From: Urechidicola croceus
GTDB taxonomy: Bacteria > Bacteroidota > Bacteroidia > Flavobacteriales > Flavobacteriaceae
DNA: 64,000 nt
Direction of reading: 5' to 3'
Assembly: GCA_905181865.1 (NCBI GenBank)
Contig: CAJIZG010000005.1
Coordinates: 478,705 to 542,704 of the forward strand
Shown: one piece after another, positions 1-8,254 of the stretch
How the letters are laid out: the number at the start of each line of letters is the position of its first letter
Position numbering within the stretch: position 1 is the first letter of the stretch
Program-made: the position numbers and the translations under genes
The notes under the pieces: model-generated
What the model saw: only the letters and a program-made list of their open reading frames with translations
What the model was told of the DNA's origin: nothing
Database searches by the model: none

Positions 1-156
1 TCTTTAATTTCAAGATACTACTATATTGCTCCATTCTTTTTAATTTGTGTAATAATGGTGGGTGTTTATGGATCCTATTCTACAAAAAAGAAGAAACTGT
101 TTTACATTCAATCTATACCTGTAATTTTGGCGTTGTTGGCCATTTATGTATTTTGA
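1..156 (+). CDS. C-terminal end of a membrane protein (partial)
   Basis: The window opens inside this gene. Frame 1 is open for 51 codons and ends at a TGA. The visible part has two hydrophobic stretches, roughly residues 9-24 and 38-51, separated by a short basic loop (STKKKKL). This is the usual look of the last two helices of an inner-membrane protein whose tail stays in the membrane. Nothing in the fragment identifies a family. The next start lies 61 bases downstream on the same strand, so cotranscription with the sulfatase gene is possible. Confidence 0.55.
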   Translation, partial: SLISRYYYIAPFFLICVIMVGVYGSYSTKKKKLFYIQSIPVILALLAIYVF

Positions 157-217
157 TTTCAAGTTTATTAAATATTTGTATCTTGCGTTTTTAATGTATA
201 ACCAAACCACTTCATTA

Positions 218-1840
218 ATGAAAACACCTTGGAAATTTTCATTGTTATTAACGGCTTTAGTAATACTATCTGCCTGCGAACAAAAAGTAGAGAAAGAGGC
301 AAAAATAAGACCTAATATTTTATTTATTATGTCTGATGATCATGCCTATCAGGCTATTAGTGCTTATAGTGATCATTTGATTCAAACACCAAATATTGAC
401 AGGATTGCCAATGAAGGAATCAAGTTTAACAATGCTTGTGTTACCAATTCTATTTGTGCTCCATCTAGAGCCACTATTCTAACAGGGAAGCATACGCATA
501 TCAATGGTAAAATTGACAATCGTGGTTCGAATCCTTTTGATACCTCTAACGTTACTTTCCCTCAAATTTTTCAAAAAGCTGGTTATGAAACAGCCATGTT
601 TGGAAAGCTGCATTTTGGGAATAATCCAAAGGGAGTGGATGATTTTATGATTTTACCTGGACAAGGAAATTATATCAACCCAAAATTTATAACACCCAAA
701 GGAGATACTATTATCAAGGGATATGTCACAGATATTATCACTGATTTAACGTTAAGATGGTTGAAGGAAAAAAGAAACCCGGAGAAACCATTTATGATGA
801 TGTATTTGCACAAAGCACCGCATAGACCTTGGTGGCCGAGTCCCAAGAAATTCGCTGAATTCACCCAAAAAACATTTCCAGAACCAGCTACTTTATTTGA
901 TGATTATTCAAACAGAGGGACAGCGGCAAAAACTGCCGAGATGAATTTATTAACTCACATGCAGTACCAACATGATTCTAAGATTCGACCAGAAACTTTG
1001 AAAGAAATGGGGACTGTATTACCTGTAGTAAAAGGATTTGATCAGGGGTTTTATGGCCCTTACAATCGTGCTAGTGCTGAACAGAAAGCGCAATACGATC
1101 CAACATTAGATAAAATTAACGAGGACTTTAAAACCAACTGGCCTCAAATGAATGATAAAGAAAAGATGCGTTGGAAATATCAACGCTACATGCAAGATTA
1201 CTTGGGTGTAATTTCTTCTGTTGATGACAATGTGGGACGTGTTTTAGATTATATGGATGAGTCTGGGCTTGCAGAAAACACCGTTGTAATTTACACTTCA
1301 GATCAAGGGTTTTATTTAGGGGAGCATGGATGGTTTGACAAACGTTTCATTTATGACGAATCTTTTAAAACGCCACTTTTAATACGTTGGCCAAATGAAA
1401 TTAAACCGGGATCAACAAATGAAGAAATGGTGCAGAACCTTGATTTCGCGCAAACCTTTTTAGAAATAGCTGGAATTGCGGCTCCTAACGATATGCAAGG
1501 AGAAAGTTTAGTTCCGTTATTAAAAGGGGAAGTTGAAAAATGGACCAGAGATGCTGTATACTATCACTACTATGAATATCCTGCAGTTCACATGGTAAAA
1601 AGACATTATGGGATTGTTACTATGGAATACAAACTGGCGCATTTTTATCATGATGTTGATGAGTGGGAGCTATACGATCGTAAGAATGATCCGAATGAAA
1701 TGATGAACGTATACAATGACCCAGACTACGCCGATATTGTTAAAGGTCTTAAAGCTAAACTAGTAGATTTACGTGTAAAATATAAAGATTCAGAAGAATT
1801 AGATCAACATTATATTGATCAATTAGAGGTAAAGAAATAA
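218..1840 (+). CDS. S1-family sulfatase, lipoprotein
   Basis: This is a formylglycine-dependent sulfatase of about 540 residues that removes sulfate esters, probably from a sulfated glycan or other carbohydrate. The sulfatase signature C-A-P-S-R lies at Cys80-Arg84; Cys80 would become formylglycine. The metal-binding pair Asp40-Asp41 sits in PNILFIMSDDH. A second conserved metal region (SDQGFYLGEHGWFDKR) lies in the C-terminal half. I chose the ATG at 218 because it starts a lipoprotein signal with lipobox LSAC (Cys20); an upstream in-frame ATG at 146 would add 24 residues that do not fit. The protein should be anchored in the periplasm or on the outer surface. It is not next to a SusC/D pair and no maturase gene is seen. 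The substrate cannot be told from the sequence. Confidence 0.9.
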   Translation: MKTPWKFSLLLTALVILSACEQKVEKEAKIRPNILFIMSDDHAYQAISAYSDHLIQTPNIDRIANEGIKFNNACVTNSICAPSRATILTGKHTHINGKIDNRGSNPFDTSNVTFPQIFQKAGYETAMFGKLHFGNNPKGVDDFMILPGQGNYINPKFITPKGDTIIKGYVTDIITDLTLRWLKEKRNPEKPFMMMYLHKAPHRPWWPSPKKFAEFTQKTFPEPATLFDDYSNRGTAAKTAEMNLLTHMQYQHDSKIRPETLKEMGTVLPVVKGFDQGFYGPYNRASAEQKAQYDPTLDKINEDFKTNWPQMNDKEKMRWKYQRYMQDYLGVISSVDDNVGRVLDYMDESGLAENTVVIYTSDQGFYLGEHGWFDKRFIYDESFKTPLLIRWPNEIKPGSTNEEMVQNLDFAQTFLEIAGIAAPNDMQGESLVPLLKGEVEKWTRDAVYYHYYEYPAVHMVKRHYGIVTMEYKLAHFYHDVDEWELYDRKNDPNEMMNVYNDPDYADIVKGLKAKLVDLRVKYKDSEELDQHYIDQLEVKK

Positions 1841-1847
1841 AATTAAT

Positions 1848-2519
1848 TTATTGTGGTTTAACATTTGTTACAAAATCCTTTAAATAAAAGGGTTCAAAGT
1901 AAGCGACATTTTCAAAATTATCGTTTTTATAATCGAAATACGATAGAATTGCCATCTCATTTGCCGAGGGTAATTTATTTTCTATATATCGTGCATTAGG
2001 ATGCTCTATGATTGTCTTGGTCTTAGTTACACCGTCGCCAATAAAATAAGTTATTCCTTTATTTAAATAAGTTTCGAAAGAATAGGTATCTAATATTTCA
2101 GCCTTTATGTCTCTTATTTGATCGTTATTTTTATCAAATACGGCACTATAAACCTCCATACGTCGAGCATCAAGCATCGGGATAATGAATCCACCCTTAT
2201 AAGAAACTTGTAATGACAAACTTTGTAATGTGCTCACTGAAATTAAAGGGATGTCAAGAGCAAAGCATAAGCCTTTCGCAGAAGAAACACCTATTCTTAA
2301 ACCCGTATATGAGCCAGGTCCTTTACTTACAGCAATCGCATCTAAGTCTTGTAGCGTTTTAGAAGAATTACTTAATACGTCATTTATAAAGACATTTAAT
2401 TTCTCTGCATGCGAAAAATTCCCATCATAAAATTCTTTCAATACAATGACAATACCGTCTTCAGCTAACGATACAGAACAGTTTTTAGTCGCAGTTTCTA
2501 AGTTTAATATTAAAGACAC
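1848..2519 (-). CDS. tsaB: tRNA threonylcarbamoyladenosine biosynthesis protein TsaB
   Basis: TsaB is the non-catalytic partner of TsaD and helps make the t6A modification at position 37 of ANN-decoding tRNAs in the cytoplasm. The 223-residue product has the typical N-terminus (ILNLETATKNCSVSLA), the SKGPGSYTGLRIGVSSAKGL region of the ASKHA fold, and the LDARRMEVYSAVF segment of this family. Length is normal. The start codon is GTG (complement of 2517-2519). It is convergent with the sulfatase gene, with only 7 bases between the stops. A TATCTTTG promoter box lies 21 bases upstream of the start, so the gene probably has its own promoter. Confidence 0.92.
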   Translation of the reverse strand: MSLILNLETATKNCSVSLAEDGIVIVLKEFYDGNFSHAEKLNVFINDVLSNSSKTLQDLDAIAVSKGPGSYTGLRIGVSSAKGLCFALDIPLISVSTLQSLSLQVSYKGGFIIPMLDARRMEVYSAVFDKNNDQIRDIKAEILDTYSFETYLNKGITYFIGDGVTKTKTIIEHPNARYIENKLPSANEMAILSYFDYKNDNFENVAYFEPFYLKDFVTNVKPQ

Positions 2520-2540
2520 TATTTAAATGTTTAAAAAAGG

Positions 2541-2548
2541 CAAAGATA
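2541..2548 (-). promoter_or_regulatory. Promoter -7 box of tsaB
   Basis: On the minus strand this reads TATCTTTG, a full match to the Bacteroidota -7 consensus TAnnTTTG. A TTG at 2571-2573 on the same strand, 22 bases further upstream, could be the -33 element. That TTG lies inside the stem of the upstream terminator hairpin. Confidence 0.5.
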
Positions 2549-2566
2549 GGTTTTTGAATAAAAAAA

Positions 2567-2593
2567 CGTGCAACATTCTTACAATGTTGCACG
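2567..2593 (-). terminator. Rho-independent terminator after the tolC-like gene
   Basis: Arms CGTGCAACATT (2567-2577) and AATGTTGCACG (2583-2593) pair perfectly over 11 bases around a 5-base loop. On the minus strand the hairpin is followed by a run of T residues (complement of 2560-2566). It lies 26 bases beyond the stop of the outer-membrane efflux gene and probably ends the respiratory operon. Confidence 0.8.
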
Positions 2594-2618
2594 TTGATTT
2601 AGTTACAGTTTATACGAT

Positions 2619-3992
2619 TTATTCCGATACAATTGGAATACCAAAATAGAATTCTAATAATTTTGATTTAAATATAAAATTGTATTTAGCTCTAACAAGA
2701 CTAGATTGAGCATTTACAAATCGTGTTCTAACTTGTTCATATTCAAAAGTATTTATAGCCTCTAATTCGTAACTTTGCTGTGCATTGATAAAAGCGGCGT
2801 CTTGCGCTTTGAGCGATGCTTTAGATATTAAATATTGATTCAATGCCGCTTTGGCATCTGTGAATGAAGTTTCTATATTTGATCGAAGGGTCTGTTTTTC
2901 TTGCTCCAATCTATACGCCGCTTTTTTCTCGTTTACTACAGCTCTGTTGACACTGGTCTTGGTTCTATTTCCATTAAATATTGGAATGCTTAAACTAGCA
3001 CCAGCATTATATCCTAAGTTGTTTTCTAGTTGTTCTCCAAATCCATTAGGAACAAAAATAATATTGTTGGGGTCGTTAGGGTCTATTAAAGGTCTTACAT
3101 CTTTATCACCTTGACTGTGCTGATAAGTAGTACCTAATCCGCCTCCAACTCTTAAGGATGGATAAAAAGAACCTTTGGCAATTTCGGTACTTAACTCAGA
3201 ATTTTTAATGCCTAATTCAGCACTTTTGATTTCAGGTCTGACTGTTACTGCTTTTTCAAAAACTTCATCAGCAGTGCTATATATTAACTCATCGGTTGGC
3301 ATTTCAACAGTGATGTCTTCAACGTCAAGTCCTATATGCGAAATTTGAAGTAGTTGCGCTAGGCTGAGAATAGCACTTTCTAATCCTATTTCTGCATTTA
3401 CAATATTGGCTTCATCGGCTGCTAATTGTGCTTGAATATCTAATAGTTCAACTTTAGCTCGCATTCCTGAATTCACTAATTCTTGAATTTGATCAATCTG
3501 TTTTTGGGTAATTTCTTTTTGTTCCTCAGCTATTTTTAAATTCTCCTTATTAAAAAGTATATTCAGGTAGTTATTGGCTATGAATACCATGATGTTGTTT
3601 TTTAAAACATCAAGTTGAAACCTACTTGATTCAAGTCCTAGTTCCGCTTGTTTTTTGGTATTAATATTCTGGAAGCCGTTAAAAAGATTAACTCCAGCAT
3701 TTAAACCAAAATTATTCCCCCGAGAGTCTCTTGAAATACGCAAACCTGTTTGTCCAATAAAAGAACCGAAATTATAGTTTTGTGATGCGGAAGCACTTAC
3801 TGAAGGTAAAAAATTACCTTTTGAAGCTCTAATGATTTCAATTGAAATTAATGTGTCTAAGGCAGTCTGTTTTATTTGAATGTTATTTTCAACGGCATAT
3901 TCGACACATTCTTTTAGGGTCCATTTTTTAGTTTGTGCATTTGTATTACTGCATAATACAAACGCAAAAAGGACAAGTAGTTTTAATTTCAT
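2619..3992 (-). CDS. TolC-family outer-membrane efflux protein
   Basis: This 457-residue protein is predicted to form the trimeric outer-membrane channel of an export or efflux system. It begins with a signal peptide ending near SNTNAQ. It then shows the TolC pattern: two internally similar halves with long alanine/glutamine/glutamate-rich helices (LKECVEYAVENNIQIKQ near the start, IQELVNSGMRAKVELLDIQAQ in the middle) and beta segments such as YNAGASLSIPIFNGNRTK. Its usual partners, an RND or ABC pump and a membrane-fusion protein, are not beside it; it sits at the end of the cytochrome oxidase cluster. A terminator follows. A second TolC-like gene at 60780-62111 does have its partners. Confidence 0.88.
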   Translation of the reverse strand: MKLKLLVLFAFVLCSNTNAQTKKWTLKECVEYAVENNIQIKQTALDTLISIEIIRASKGNFLPSVSASASQNYNFGSFIGQTGLRISRDSRGNNFGLNAGVNLFNGFQNINTKKQAELGLESSRFQLDVLKNNIMVFIANNYLNILFNKENLKIAEEQKEITQKQIDQIQELVNSGMRAKVELLDIQAQLAADEANIVNAEIGLESAILSLAQLLQISHIGLDVEDITVEMPTDELIYSTADEVFEKAVTVRPEIKSAELGIKNSELSTEIAKGSFYPSLRVGGGLGTTYQHSQGDKDVRPLIDPNDPNNIIFVPNGFGEQLENNLGYNAGASLSIPIFNGNRTKTSVNRAVVNEKKAAYRLEQEKQTLRSNIETSFTDAKAALNQYLISKASLKAQDAAFINAQQSYELEAINTFEYEQVRTRFVNAQSSLVRAKYNFIFKSKLLEFYFGIPIVSE

Positions 3993-4082
3993 AGTACAAA
4001 AAAATGTTTTCTTAGCGGATTGCCATATTCATAGGACGATCAAAACTACAATTTGTTACAAATTAGTTGTCTTATAATAATG

Positions 4083-4301
4083 TTAATTTGTTGATTTGAT
4101 TTTATATCGATAAATAAAGTATAAAAGTGCCCCAACCAATACGTATGGAAAAACCATTAGATACATAATTCCATCATTTAATCCTTGCGCTACTTCAGCA
4201 TTACCACTTTCAACTACAGCCTTACACATGGCGCATTGAGAAACAGTTCTGAGAGAAATGAAAAGAGTGAAAATAAAGGTAAGTATGGGTTTATTCTTCA
4301 T
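4083..4301 (-). CDS. Small membrane protein of the cytochrome oxidase cluster
   Basis: This 72-residue protein has an N-terminal signal-like helix (residues about 5-20), a short segment with a Cys-x-x-Cys pair (QCAMCKAVV, about residues 22-30) and one C-terminal transmembrane helix (about 46-65) followed by a basic tail. The CxxC just after the first helix could face the periplasm and bind metal or take part in thiol exchange, but that is a guess. The gene lies 19 bases after the DUF420 gene, on the same strand, inside the respiratory operon. I recognise no named family with confidence. Confidence 0.75.
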   Translation of the reverse strand: MKNKPILTFIFTLFISLRTVSQCAMCKAVVESGNAEVAQGLNDGIMYLMVFPYVLVGALLYFIYRYKIKSTN

Positions 4302-4320
4302 TTTTTTGTTTATTACAATG

Positions 4321-4833
4321 TTAATAATAGGGTGCGATCATACAATATACGATTACGCCTGTAATGGCAACATATAACCAGATTGGAAAAGTGTATTTAG
4401 CAATTTTCTTATGGGCTTCAAATTTACCTAGTTTCCCTCGGACATATGTGATTAAAACAAAAGGGATTACAACTATCGATAGCACAATATGGCTAATTAA
4501 AATTATAAAGTAAAAAATTTTGAATTCACCATCATAAGAAGTAGAATCTGAAGTCATATGATAGAGAACATACAATATTAAAAATAAGACAGAAAGTGCC
4601 ACCGCCAATGTAATCAATTGCTCATGTACATTTCTATTCCCTTTTTTAATAAACCAAACGGCTACTATTAGAACTATAGCGGTGAGCGCGTTGGTTGACG
4701 CGTAAATAGGAGGTAGGAATATTGGTAACGTAATATCTATTTTTATTCCGAATAAAGCGGCTATAGCCAATGGCAAAGCGATAGATAATGTTATTATAAT
4801 TTTATCATACCTTTTCTCTTGGGCAGTTTTCAT
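4321..4833 (-). CDS. DUF420 family membrane protein
   Basis: The 170-residue product is almost entirely hydrophobic, with about five transmembrane helices. Conserved-looking His residues lie at or near membrane segments (YHMTSDS, ISHIVLS, EAHKKIAKY). This matches the DUF420/YozB-like family, members of which are found with heme-copper oxidase genes and are thought to help oxidase assembly. The spacing to the upstream SCO gene is 5 bases, so the two are surely cotranscribed. The exact biochemical role is not known from sequence. Confidence 0.82.
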   Translation of the reverse strand: MKTAQEKRYDKIIITLSIALPLAIAALFGIKIDITLPIFLPPIYASTNALTAIVLIVAVWFIKKGNRNVHEQLITLAVALSVLFLILYVLYHMTSDSTSYDGEFKIFYFIILISHIVLSIVVIPFVLITYVRGKLGKFEAHKKIAKYTFPIWLYVAITGVIVYCMIAPYY

Positions 4834-4838
4834 CTTGG

Positions 4839-5480
4839 TTATTCTTTTAAAAGTATTTTTATATCTTCTTTCAATTCATTTATTTGATCTGGAAATTCAT
4901 TTTCTCTGAGCGCTCTGTAATACATTATTGGGTTTCCGTTTTTATCGGTTCTAGATCGAATAAATCCGTTTTTATCAATCAAAGCAAAAAGACCCGAATG
5001 TTCAAAACCGCCAACTTCTTCTTCAGCAACACCTGCATATAGTTTAAAGCCTTTATGGGCGAGTTCATATACTTTCTCTCGAGGCTGACCAGAAAGTAAA
5101 TGCCAATGAGGACTAGAAATTTTAAACTCTTCTGCGTATTCTTTTAAAATTTGAGTCGTGTCATGTTCAGGGTTAATGGAAATGGAGGCGATTCCAAAAT
5201 ACGGATTCCCGAAAAATTCATTTTGAAGGGTAACCATTTTTTCATTCATAAGAGGGCAAATAGTCGGACATGTTGTAAAGAAAAACTCCACCACATACAC
5301 CTTCCCTTTATAAGATTTATTAGTTATTAATTCTCCCCGTTGATTAGTGAATTCAAAGTAAGGCACCTCTGGAAAGGTATACAGTTGTTCTCCAGATAAA
5401 TAATCTATAATTTTAGGAACTGTATAGATTCCGAAGATTAAAATTATAAATGAAACACCTACGTATGAATATTTTTTCAT
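4839..5480 (-). CDS. SCO1/SenC copper chaperone for cytochrome c oxidase
   Basis: SCO proteins deliver copper to, or reduce, the CuA site of cytochrome oxidase subunit II on the outer side of the inner membrane. The 213-residue product has an N-terminal membrane anchor (about residues 5-22), then a thioredoxin-like domain. The copper-binding motif C-P-T-I-C is at Cys71 and Cys75, and the third ligand is probably the His in GGFEHSGLFALID. Length is usual for the family. It lies between the degenerate SCO-like gene (93 bases upstream) and the DUF420 gene, in the operon of oxidase assembly genes. Confidence 0.92.
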   Translation of the reverse strand: MKKYSYVGVSFIILIFGIYTVPKIIDYLSGEQLYTFPEVPYFEFTNQRGELITNKSYKGKVYVVEFFFTTCPTICPLMNEKMVTLQNEFFGNPYFGIASISINPEHDTTQILKEYAEEFKISSPHWHLLSGQPREKVYELAHKGFKLYAGVAEEEVGGFEHSGLFALIDKNGFIRSRTDKNGNPIMYYRALRENEFPDQINELKEDIKILLKE

Positions 5481-5573
5481 GTGTCTATATGTATTGTTTT
5501 TTAACCATCACATGCAGTTTGCTATTAATCATGATTTTAGGCAATAAAATATTTAGAATACTCGTGTTATGAT

Positions 5574-6212
5574 CTAATTTTCTCTTTTTCTTCGCTCCTC
5601 TTTTTCTAGAGATTTTTTGAGTTGATAATATATAATTCCAATATCATCTCGCATCTTATTTTTTAAGACTGCTACAGAGTTCATATCGTAGCCATATAGT
5701 TTCCCACCTTTGGTGTCTTCATCATCTTTTCGGCCTCTTAATCGCAATTTTCTATCTATGATAAACGCATTTTCTGAACCAAAGTAATCGTTTAATTTAT
5801 AAGGGGTGTCGAAACTGTTGAAAATTGAAACGATCTCTTTTTTCGAAGTTATAACAAATTTCCACCTACCAGCATCAGTATAAGTTTCTAAGCGCTTTTT
5901 TACTTGTTCAATTTCAGTTTCATTGCCTGGAGGAACAATAATTACCATTTGAAAATAAAGGCTCAAATTATAATTTTTATAAATTATTTCATTTAAGTTG
6001 AATAACTGACTTTTAGTTTGGGCTAAATCATCCCCTAAAAAACATACTACAGAAAAATGATCCTTAAAAGTTTCTTTAGTTGAAATATCTTGGACTCCTT
6101 CTGATAGGATAGGAAGGTTAGCGTAGTGATAGATTCCTTTCGATAGAAATATATAGAACAACAAAGGAACAATAAACAGTGTTGCCAATACTAAAATTTT
6201 CTTCTTTTGCAT
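5574..6212 (-). CDS. Membrane-anchored SCO-like protein lacking the copper motif
   Basis: The 212-residue protein has one N-terminal transmembrane helix (about residues 6-24) and then a soluble domain. Around residues 50-60 the segment HFSVVCFLGDDL occupies the place where SCO proteins carry VEFFFTTCPxxC, and near residue 150 NAFIIDRKLRLRGR resembles the SCO segment GLFALIDKNGFIRSR. The CxxxC motif is absent: only one Cys remains. I infer a degenerate thioredoxin/SCO fold that no longer binds copper in the usual way and may act as a structural partner in oxidase assembly. The C-terminus is highly charged (EKEERRKREN). It lies between the subunit IV and SCO genes. Not recognised as a named family. 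Confidence 0.7.
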   Translation of the reverse strand: MQKKKILVLATLFIVPLLFYIFLSKGIYHYANLPILSEGVQDISTKETFKDHFSVVCFLGDDLAQTKSQLFNLNEIIYKNYNLSLYFQMVIIVPPGNETEIEQVKKRLETYTDAGRWKFVITSKKEIVSIFNSFDTPYKLNDYFGSENAFIIDRKLRLRGRKDDEDTKGGKLYGYDMNSVAVLKNKMRDDIGIIYYQLKKSLEKEERRKREN

Positions 6213-6267
6213 AAGTATTGATCAAAAAAAATGCGGAAAATCCACCTTATCTTTTTTAAATTTTATA

Positions 6268-6621
6268 TTAATAATCCCATTTGGTGTAAGGTGACATTAT
6301 TCCATCTATGTAACTACCTTCAATCAATAAAAGTGCTGTTAGATAACAAAGTAAGAAAATGCTTGTCCAAACAATAGATCTTCTAAACCATTTTTTCTCA
6401 TCAATCATGTGCATAAAGTACCATGTAATGCCATATGCCTTTACCAAGGTAAGAATTAAGAATATCCAGTTTAAAGGACTTGTTCCTAAGAAAGAAGACA
6501 AGTGTAAAGATGCTGGTTTGTAAATCCCTAACACTACTTCAACTAGTGTAATTATCGAAAGGAAAATAAAAACTTTCCAGATTAATGCCGTATGAGATGT
6601 ATGTTCTGCTTCGTGTGCCAT
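6268..6621 (-). CDS. Cytochrome c oxidase subunit IV-type protein
   Basis: This 117-residue membrane protein has three predicted helices, like the small prokaryotic oxidase subunit IV (CtaF/CyoD type). The first follows a His-rich start (HEAEHTSH), the second includes NWIFLILTLVKAYGITWYFMH, and the third is SIFLLCYLTALLLIEG. The TWYFMHM segment with its His is typical of the family. It is encoded 19 bases after the subunit III gene on the same strand. It should sit in the inner membrane as part of the heme-copper oxidase and help its assembly. Confidence 0.85.
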   Translation of the reverse strand: MAHEAEHTSHTALIWKVFIFLSIITLVEVVLGIYKPASLHLSSFLGTSPLNWIFLILTLVKAYGITWYFMHMIDEKKWFRRSIVWTSIFLLCYLTALLLIEGSYIDGIMSPYTKWDY

Positions 6622-6640
6622 TTTAAATACTATTTTGTGA

Positions 6641-7615
6641 TTATACTAAGTAGAAGAATGTGAATACAAATACCCAAACTAAATCTACAAAGTGCCAATA
6701 TAAACCAACTTTTTCTACCATTTCGTAACTTCCTCTGCGTTCATAATTACCTAGAATGACATTGAAGAAAATGATAATATTAAATACAATTCCAGAGAAT
6801 ACGTGAAAACCGTGGAAACCTGTAATAAAGAAGAAGAAGTTTGCAAATAAGTTTTTACCATATTCATTTACTTTAAGGTCTGCTCCCGTTATAACTGCTT
6901 TTCCTTCTGCCAAGTATTTTAATGAAGCATCACGAGATAAAATCTCTTTTGACTTCATGTCAAAGTTGATTTTTTCTGTTCTGACACTTAATTCTGGGTG
7001 CCTTTTAAAAGCTTCTGAAACTTCAGCAACCGTAAAAATAGGTAATGAAGCCTCTTCTGCATACCATAAGCCATTATTAGCTAGATGTTGCTCTCTATCT
7101 TTATGATGAGTTACTACAAAACTATCTAAGGTGACTTGATGACCTGATGCATCTACAAACTGAATGATTTTACCATCATACATTTGGACTGCTCCATAAG
7201 ACCCATTGATAAACGTTTTCCACTCCCAAGCTTGAGAACCTACGAAAATAGCACCACCAATAATAGTAGCAAACATATACCATGCTACTTTTGTTTTTTT
7301 CATTTGATGACCTGCGTCAACAGCTAATACCATTGTAACAGACGAAAAGATCAAGACAAATGTCATGAACGCTACGTAAAGCATTGGGAAATTCCCATGA
7401 ACAAATGGGATGTGAGTAAATACTTCATCAGCAATTGGCCAAGTTTCTAGAAACTTGAAACGCATTGCTCCATAAGCAATAATAAATCCTGAGAACGTAA
7501 GCGCATCAGACATGATAAAGAACCATATCATCATTTTTCCATAACTTGCACTAAAAGGTTTCGCTTTACCTCCGCCCCATGTTAACTCTTTAGCAGCAGC
7601 AGCAGTTGCTTCCAT
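6641..7615 (-). CDS. Cytochrome c oxidase subunit III, long form
   Basis: Subunit III of the heme-copper oxidase, 324 residues. Family segments are visible: WFFIMSDALTFSGF near the start, and FFFITGFHGFHVFSG and YWHFVDLVWVFVFTFFYLV near the end, the last being the classic subunit III C-terminal helix. Between about residues 130 and 245 there is a hydrophilic stretch not seen in ordinary subunit III (about 200-260 residues in total), with segments such as LDSFVVTHHKDREQH and KSKEILSRDASLKYL. It is in frame and flanked by membrane helices, so it probably forms a large loop between helices. A second, short subunit III gene lies directly upstream. Confidence 0.9.
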   Translation of the reverse strand: MEATAAAAKELTWGGGKAKPFSASYGKMMIWFFIMSDALTFSGFIIAYGAMRFKFLETWPIADEVFTHIPFVHGNFPMLYVAFMTFVLIFSSVTMVLAVDAGHQMKKTKVAWYMFATIIGGAIFVGSQAWEWKTFINGSYGAVQMYDGKIIQFVDASGHQVTLDSFVVTHHKDREQHLANNGLWYAEEASLPIFTVAEVSEAFKRHPELSVRTEKINFDMKSKEILSRDASLKYLAEGKAVITGADLKVNEYGKNLFANFFFFITGFHGFHVFSGIVFNIIIFFNVILGNYERRGSYEMVEKVGLYWHFVDLVWVFVFTFFYLV

Positions 7616-7669
7616 AAAAAATATATTAAATTTTAGTTTTTTTGACAGTTCAAATTTACAATAATTATA

Positions 7670-8254
7670 TTACCTAAGAAAGTAGAAAAATAAAAAGAGT
7701 AAGAGCCATAAAATATCTACAAAATGCCAAAAGATCGCACCTAACTCTAAACCAAGTGTTTCTGTCGAATTATAGCGTTTTTTAAAATGATTATAAATAA
7801 CAATAAGCACCACAATAAGCCCAGCAATTACATGGATTAGATGTGCAAAAGAGATTACCATTAATAAGGAAGCAGAAACGATACTACCTCTTCCTGATAA
7901 ATATAATCCGGATGCTTTTAATTCAAAGAATCCTTGAATCTGGTAAAATGCAAACCCAAATCCTAAAATTAATGTTGCAATTAACAATGCGGAAGTTACT
8001 TTTCTATTGTCTTTTTGAATACTTTTTTTTGCCAATATGAAAGTGATACTACTTAATATAATAAGAAGCGTACTAATATACAATGCTTGCGGTAATTCAA
8101 AAGAAACCCAATCCTCTCTGTTGCTGCTTATAATGTAAGCACTTGTTAACCCTATAAACATCATGGTCATACTTACCATTGAAATCCAAAGCATTGGTTT
8201 TGCCGATTTTCTACGGGCGATTTTAAGTTCTTGACTTAAATTTTTATTTTCCAT
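7670..8254 (-). CDS. Cytochrome c oxidase subunit III, short form
   Basis: A second subunit III-type protein of 194 residues with five predicted transmembrane helices. The C-terminus (GAIFWHFVDILWLLLFLFFYFLR) is the subunit III hallmark, and FAHLIHVIAGLIVV corresponds to the conserved His-containing helix. It lacks the hydrophilic insertion of the next gene. Its ATG overlaps the stop of the heme O synthase gene by one base (TAATG), so translation is probably coupled. Two tandem subunit III genes suggest either two parts of one oxidase or partners of different complexes; subunits I and II are not in this window. Confidence 0.9.
   Translation of the reverse strand: MENKNLSQELKIARRKSAKPMLWISMVSMTMMFIGLTSAYIISSNREDWVSFELPQALYISTLLIILSSITFILAKKSIQKDNRKVTSALLIATLILGFGFAFYQIQGFFELKASGLYLSGRGSIVSASLLMVISFAHLIHVIAGLIVVLIVIYNHFKKRYNSTETLGLELGAIFWHFVDILWLLLFLFFYFLR

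Noticed and set aside
513-535. GGTTCGAATCC-like stretch resembling a tRNA T-loop
   Set aside because: It lies inside the sulfatase coding frame and no acceptor or anticodon arms can be folded around it.
218-1840. Sulfatase as a member of the beta-glucan PUL
   Set aside because: It is 12 kb from the regulator and separated by a full respiratory operon on the other strand; laminarin carries no sulfate.
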